Origin: Weeksellaceae bacterium
GTDB lineage: Bacteria > Bacteroidota > Bacteroidia > Flavobacteriales > Weeksellaceae
Assembly (NCBI GenBank): GCA_019459455.1
Contig: JAIBEX010000011.1
Coordinates: 62,001 to 126,000 of the forward strand
Reading direction: 5' to 3'
DNA length: 64,000 bases
Below the pieces are notes generated by a model, which was given only the letters and a program-made list of their open reading frames with translations, did not search any database and had not been told where the DNA came from. How positions within the stretch are numbered: position 1 is the first letter of the stretch; every line of letters starts with the position of its first letter. Both the position numbers and the translations under genes were made by a program. Shown piece by piece: positions 60,713 to 64,000 of this stretch.

Positions 60713-61105
60713 ATGAATTTAGGTGCATTTTCAGTAAGTCTGAATGTCAGTGATATTCAAAAGTCCCTCGAATTTTATGAAAAGCTGGGTTTTCAGAAAA
60801 TGGGAGGAAACATTGACCAAAAGTGGCTGATCCTCAAGAATGGTGATGCCGTTATCGGTATTTTTCAGGGCATGTTCGAGAAGAATATTCTCACTTTTAA
60901 TCCCGGTTGGGATCAGAATGCAAAGAACCTGGAAGATTTTACAGATGTGCGGGATATCCAGAAGCATTTAAAAGAGCAGAACATTGTTCTTGATAAGGAA
61001 GCAAACGAACATTCCGGAGGTCCGGAACATCTTATACTTCAGGATCCGGATGGAAATGTAATCATGCTCGACCAACACAGATATAACACTCAAAATAAAC
61101 CATGA
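60713..61105 (+). CDS. VOC/glyoxalase superfamily protein
   Basis: This 130-residue protein has the two-module betaalphabetabetabeta pattern: SVSLNVSDIQKSLEFYEKLG and KMGGNIDQKWLILKNGDAVI in the first half, LKEQNIVLDKEANEHSGG and LILQDPDGNVIMLDQHRY in the second. The DPDGN turn and terminal H are typical of glyoxalase/bleomycin-resistance-like proteins, which bind a metal. No substrate is predictable. Its stop overlaps the start of the SRPBCC gene (ATGA). Confidence 0.85.
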   Translation: MNLGAFSVSLNVSDIQKSLEFYEKLGFQKMGGNIDQKWLILKNGDAVIGIFQGMFEKNILTFNPGWDQNAKNLEDFTDVRDIQKHLKEQNIVLDKEANEHSGGPEHLILQDPDGNVIMLDQHRYNTQNKP

Positions 61106-61641
61106 AAGTTCTAAAAACCGTTCTCTACATCATCCTTGCGCTTATTGTGGTATGGCTCACAGCTGCAGCGTTTGTTTCTGGTGACTGTAAATATGAGAAA
61201 TCCGTGGTCATCGATGCGCCTGCTGATGAAGTTTGGCAAAACACCAACAGCCTTAAAGCCATGGAAAAATGGAGTCCCTGGAATGATAAAGATCCCCACA
61301 TGAAAAAAGAATGGAAGGGAACAACCGGACAGCCTGGCGAAGAGCACTGCTGGGAAGGTAATGACGAGGTAGGGAAGGGCTGCCTTAAAGTGCTGAAAGT
61401 GGACGCCGCAGGTAAAAGAATCGACGTTCTGATGAAATTCCTTACACCTTATGAAAGTGAAGCCCGGGAATATGTAACCGTGGTTCCGGAAGGCAACGGC
61501 AGCAGGGCGACCTGGGGATTTACTTCCCAGATTCCGTATCCTTTTACCCTCACAAAGTTTTTTATGGACCTGGAAGATGCGATTGGAGCAGACTTTCAGC
61601 TTGGGCTGGAGCGCCTGAAAGCGGTGTCCGAGAAGCCTTAA
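61102..61641 (+). CDS. SRPBCC family (polyketide-cyclase-like) protein
   Basis: This 179-residue protein has an N-terminal membrane anchor (VLYIILALIVVWLTAAAFV), then an SRPBCC/START-like domain: YEKSVVIDAPADEVWQNTNS, MEKWSPWNDKDPHMKKEWKG, WGFTSQIPYPFTLTKFFMDL. The family forms a hydrophobic ligand cavity. It is translationally coupled to the VOC gene by a 4-base overlap. The ligand is unknown. Confidence 0.83.
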   Translation: MKVLKTVLYIILALIVVWLTAAAFVSGDCKYEKSVVIDAPADEVWQNTNSLKAMEKWSPWNDKDPHMKKEWKGTTGQPGEEHCWEGNDEVGKGCLKVLKVDAAGKRIDVLMKFLTPYESEAREYVTVVPEGNGSRATWGFTSQIPYPFTLTKFFMDLEDAIGADFQLGLERLKAVSEKP

Positions 61642-61711
61642 GAATGGAATAAAAGCCCCCGAATACTGGGCGCAGTTTTAAAAATAAAAATTAAACTTAA
61701 AAAATTAAATT

Positions 61712-62155
61712 ATGGCAACAGTAAATGTGTATCTGACCTTCAACGGTAATTGTGAGGAAGCATTCAACTTCTACAAATCGGTTTTTGGAGGCGATTTTCC
61801 TTATATCGGCAGGTTTGGCGACATGCCCGCGGAGGGTGGCAAGGAAATGTCGGAAGCGGAAAAAAACAGGATCATGCACGTCTCCTTACCAATTTCCCAG
61901 GAAACAATGCTCATGGGAAGTGATACCGGGGGTGAATGGGCTACCAGCTTCCTGCAGGGGAACAACTTCGCGCTTTCCCTGAATACTGACTCAAGGGAGG
62001 AAGCTGACCGTCTTGCGGCCGCACTGTCCGAAGGTGGAGTAGTAACCATGCCTCTTGCCGATACCTTCTGGGGTGCCTATTTCGGGATGTGGACCGATAT
62101 GTTCGGCATCAACTGGATGGTAAATTATGATGATCCTGCAAAAGTGCAGCACTAA
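61712..62155 (+). CDS. PhnB-like VOC family protein
   Basis: This 147-residue protein of the PhnB/3-demethylubiquinone-methyltransferase-like VOC type shows VYLTFNGNCEEAFNFYKSVF, IMHVSLPISQETMLMGSDTG, EADRLAAALSEGGVVTMPLA and DTFWGAYFGMWTDMFGINWM. It lies 70 bases behind the SRPBCC gene. Despite the family names no enzymatic role has been proved for such proteins. It ends before a bidirectional terminator. Confidence 0.87.
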   Translation: MATVNVYLTFNGNCEEAFNFYKSVFGGDFPYIGRFGDMPAEGGKEMSEAEKNRIMHVSLPISQETMLMGSDTGGEWATSFLQGNNFALSLNTDSREEADRLAAALSEGGVVTMPLADTFWGAYFGMWTDMFGINWMVNYDDPAKVQH

Positions 62156-62181
62156 ATAAGTTGCAACCACCTGAACTAAAA

Positions 62182-62210
62182 AAACTGCTGATCTACTCAG
62201 CAGTTTTTTT
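62182..62210. terminator. Bidirectional terminator, PhnB-like gene / ABC permease
   Basis: AAACTGCTGA/TCAGCAGTTT, a 10-bp stem with a 5-base loop and A/T runs on both sides. Confidence 0.85.
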
Positions 62211-62258
62211 AGTTTTAAACTTTTCTGTTCTCAAGAAACATGATACAGGTTTTGTCAG

Positions 62259-63569
62259 TTAACTCCTGATCCATTTCCACAGTTCTTTCATAGTTGCTTT
62301 GTTTCCGTACATCAGAATTCCAACCCGGTATACTTTTGCCGCAATATAAACCATCAGGAAGGTACTCAGGATAAGCAGAACTATCGAAAGTAAAATCTGC
62401 CAGAGCGGTACTCCAAAGGGAATCCTTGCGACCATGGCCACCGGTGATGTGAACGGAATGATGGACAGCCAGAAGCCCAGCGGCCCGTTCGGGTTGTTGA
62501 TGATGGTGATGCTACCGTACATTCCAATCATGAGCGGGATGATGGCAAACAGCGTGAACTGCTGGGTTTCCGTTTCATTATCTACCGCCGAGCCGATTGC
62601 GGCGTACATAGAGCTGTAAAAAATATACCCAAAGAGGAAGAAAAAGAGGAATACAAAAATCACCAGCGGAACATTCATTTCAAGCAGGATGTGAGAGACT
62701 TCTCCTGCAATTTGCGCAAAGTCCAGTTGATCCACCATCTTTTCACTGCCGGCAGGCAGATTCTGCTTCATGGCGGCAAAGCCGGTATTCAGGACCAATG
62801 CACCCATTACGGCCATCGTAATCCAGACAATGAACTGGGTGAGCGCCACCAGCGTAACTCCGAGAATCTTTCCCATCATCAGCTCAAATGGTTTTACGGA
62901 AGAGATGATGATCTCCACAACCCGGTTGTTCTTTTCCTCCAGTACGCTGCGCATCACTCGGACACCGTAAATAATGATGAACATGAAAACAGCGTACATC
63001 AGAACCATTCCGAGGCCGTATTTCACGCCGAAATCAAGGTCGGTGTCCACCTGGTTTTTATCGTTAATGTTGCTGCTTTTGAGTTCGAAATTTTTATCCA
63101 GCTGCACGATCTCTTCTTCCTTTATATTGAGCGCCTTAATCTTCACTTCTCGTAATACAGCCGAGAGATCCTGGACGATGCGCTGCTTCGTTTCGAAACC
63201 TATTTTGTCGTTTACAAGGAGTTTTGAGTTTTTTTCAAGATCATCAAAACTTTCTCCCTGCAGTGGAGCCAGGATCAAAAGTCCGTCCGTTTCCTCCATG
63301 TCTTTCAGCCCTTTAACCATCTGTGATTCAGAAGCCGGGTTTACATAAACATATTTCAGCTTTTCGTCGGATTTAAGTTTTCCCTGGAAAAGCCCACCCT
63401 TGTCGATTACATTTACAGTAAACTGCGTCTCATTGGCCTTAAGCATCACTGCGATAAAAGCCCCAAAAGCAATCATGAGTACCGGAGCTAAAATGGTGAG
63501 AATGATGAAGGATCTCTTCTTTACCTGAGTCAGATACTCACGTTTTGTAATCAAAAAAATATTATTCAT
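62259..63569 (-). CDS. NatB/CcmB-like ABC transporter permease (ABC-2 type)
   Basis: This 436-residue permease has one N-terminal helix (SFIILTILAPVLMIAFGAFIA), a large extracytoplasmic domain (about 45-180), and five or six helices in the second half (GLGMVLMYAVFMFIIIYGVR, LVALTQFIVWITMAVMGALV, VIFVFLFFFLFGYIFYSSMY, FAIIPLMIGMYGSI). That build is the ABC-2/NatB exporter type. It begins MNNIFLITKREYLTQVKKRS, the standard start of NatB homologues. The ATPase gene lies directly upstream on the same strand. Na+ or a lipid-like substrate is possible. Confidence 0.87.
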   Translation of the reverse strand: MNNIFLITKREYLTQVKKRSFIILTILAPVLMIAFGAFIAVMLKANETQFTVNVIDKGGLFQGKLKSDEKLKYVYVNPASESQMVKGLKDMEETDGLLILAPLQGESFDDLEKNSKLLVNDKIGFETKQRIVQDLSAVLREVKIKALNIKEEEIVQLDKNFELKSSNINDKNQVDTDLDFGVKYGLGMVLMYAVFMFIIIYGVRVMRSVLEEKNNRVVEIIISSVKPFELMMGKILGVTLVALTQFIVWITMAVMGALVLNTGFAAMKQNLPAGSEKMVDQLDFAQIAGEVSHILLEMNVPLVIFVFLFFFLFGYIFYSSMYAAIGSAVDNETETQQFTLFAIIPLMIGMYGSITIINNPNGPLGFWLSIIPFTSPVAMVARIPFGVPLWQILLSIVLLILSTFLMVYIAAKVYRVGILMYGNKATMKELWKWIRS

Positions 63570-63602
63570 TTGCGTTCTGTTAGTGCGTCGTAATTAATGA
63601 AG

Positions 63603-64000
63603 TTACTTTAGGAGCGATACAGGTTCAGGCTGATCCTGAAATTCATCACGGACCGCGGTAATAAACACCTCGTTCATACTTGGGATTTTCTCCTCAAAAG
63701 AGCGGATTTTACCAATTCCAACCAGTTCCGAAATCAGGTTGTTCTGATTTCCGTTGTTGCTGATCTCAAAAGAGAAGAGCTGGTTTACCGTAGAAAATTG
63801 ATCTATTCCGTGAGCACTGCGGAAGTTCTGAAACTTTTCATTATCCACGTCCGAGAGCGTAACCCCAAAAATATTTTTTTTGAACTGTTCGCGCACATCA
63901 AAAATTTTACCGTCCAGTATTTTTTTTGAATTATGGATAAGCGCTACATAATCACACATCTCTTCAACACTTTCCATGCGGTGGGTGGACAGGATGATGG
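63603..64000 (-). CDS. NatA-type ABC transporter ATP-binding protein, C-terminal part
   Basis: This gene is cut by the window end; about 131 C-terminal residues remain. The readable part starts IILSTHRMESVEEMCDYV, the switch/H-loop of ABC ATPases (His in STHRM), then VALIHNSKKILDGKIFDV and a C-terminal regulatory part of about 100 residues. Walker A, signature and Walker B lie beyond the window. Sequence and position next to the NatB-like permease identify it as its ATPase. The gap between them is 33 bases. Confidence 0.85.
   Translation of the reverse strand, partial: IILSTHRMESVEEMCDYVALIHNSKKILDGKIFDVREQFKKNIFGVTLSDVDNEKFQNFRSAHGIDQFSTVNQLFSFEISNNGNQNNLISELVGIGKIRSFEEKIPSMNEVFITAVRDEFQDQPEPVSLLK

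Overview
The window is chromosomal DNA of a flavobacterium (Bacteroidota). Three things show this. Signals of the Bacteroidota promoter type (TTG, 19-20 bases, TAnnTTTG) stand in front of many genes. There is a type IX secretion (T9SS) sorting-domain protein, a TamL lipoprotein and many MKK-type secreted beta-barrels. The ATP synthase operon runs atpZ-x-atpBEFHAG and stops before atpD/atpC. Gene content resembles the Weeksellaceae (Chryseobacterium/Kaistella group); the genus is inference. Nearly all the window is ordinary housekeeping sequence. I saw no tRNA, rRNA or CRISPR array.

Layout. 1-9.1 kb: a cut CPBP protease gene, uvrA, a TonB-dependent receptor, an HD hydrolase and CPA2 antiporter pair, then a lower-GC two-gene island (unknown protein plus CPCC protein). 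9.3-16.9 kb: a small secreted protein, then the fatty-acid beta-oxidation operon marR-fadB-fadA-acyl-CoA dehydrogenase. Both late gaps of this operon are invaded: one by a frameshifted REP-associated (RAYT) transposase bordered by four palindromes, the other by a 23S-intervening-sequence-type four-helix-bundle gene bordered by complementary repeats. 17-21.4 kb: a FecCD-type ABC transporter without a binding protein, a thioredoxin lipoprotein, a flavin/2Fe-2S reductase and a SanA-like protein. 21.4-27.2 kb: tamL overlapping head-to-head with an rRNA methyltransferase, then an aldehyde dehydrogenase, a short-chain dehydrogenase and a small membrane protein.

27.2-31.6 kb: rpsF-rpsR-rplI, an acetyltransferase, a 2-oxoacid dehydrogenase E2 and a SAM hydrolase. 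31.7-37.2 kb: phoH, four small beta-barrel genes each with its own terminator, and ffh. 37.2-43.1 kb: the ATP synthase cluster with an internal promoter and two structured intergenic RNAs. 43.1-49.9 kb: a LytTR/LytS two-component pair with an inverted repeat around its promoter, an orphan terminator, a T9SS protein plus an endosialidase-chaperone protein, a CorC-type protein and clpS. 50.1-59.2 kb: trxB, a fluoride channel, a DUF962 protein, an amino acid permease, a monocysteine thioredoxin-like protein, and a large TPR protein paired with an outer-membrane barrel. 59.3-64 kb: a run of small proteins (DUF1569, VOC, SRPBCC) and a NatA/NatB-type ABC exporter cut by the window end.

The strongest leads are the two parasitic insertions in the fad operon, its paired palindromic operators, and the structured gaps of the atp operon. 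All were found by eye, so alignments, genome-wide counts and RNA data are needed to confirm them.
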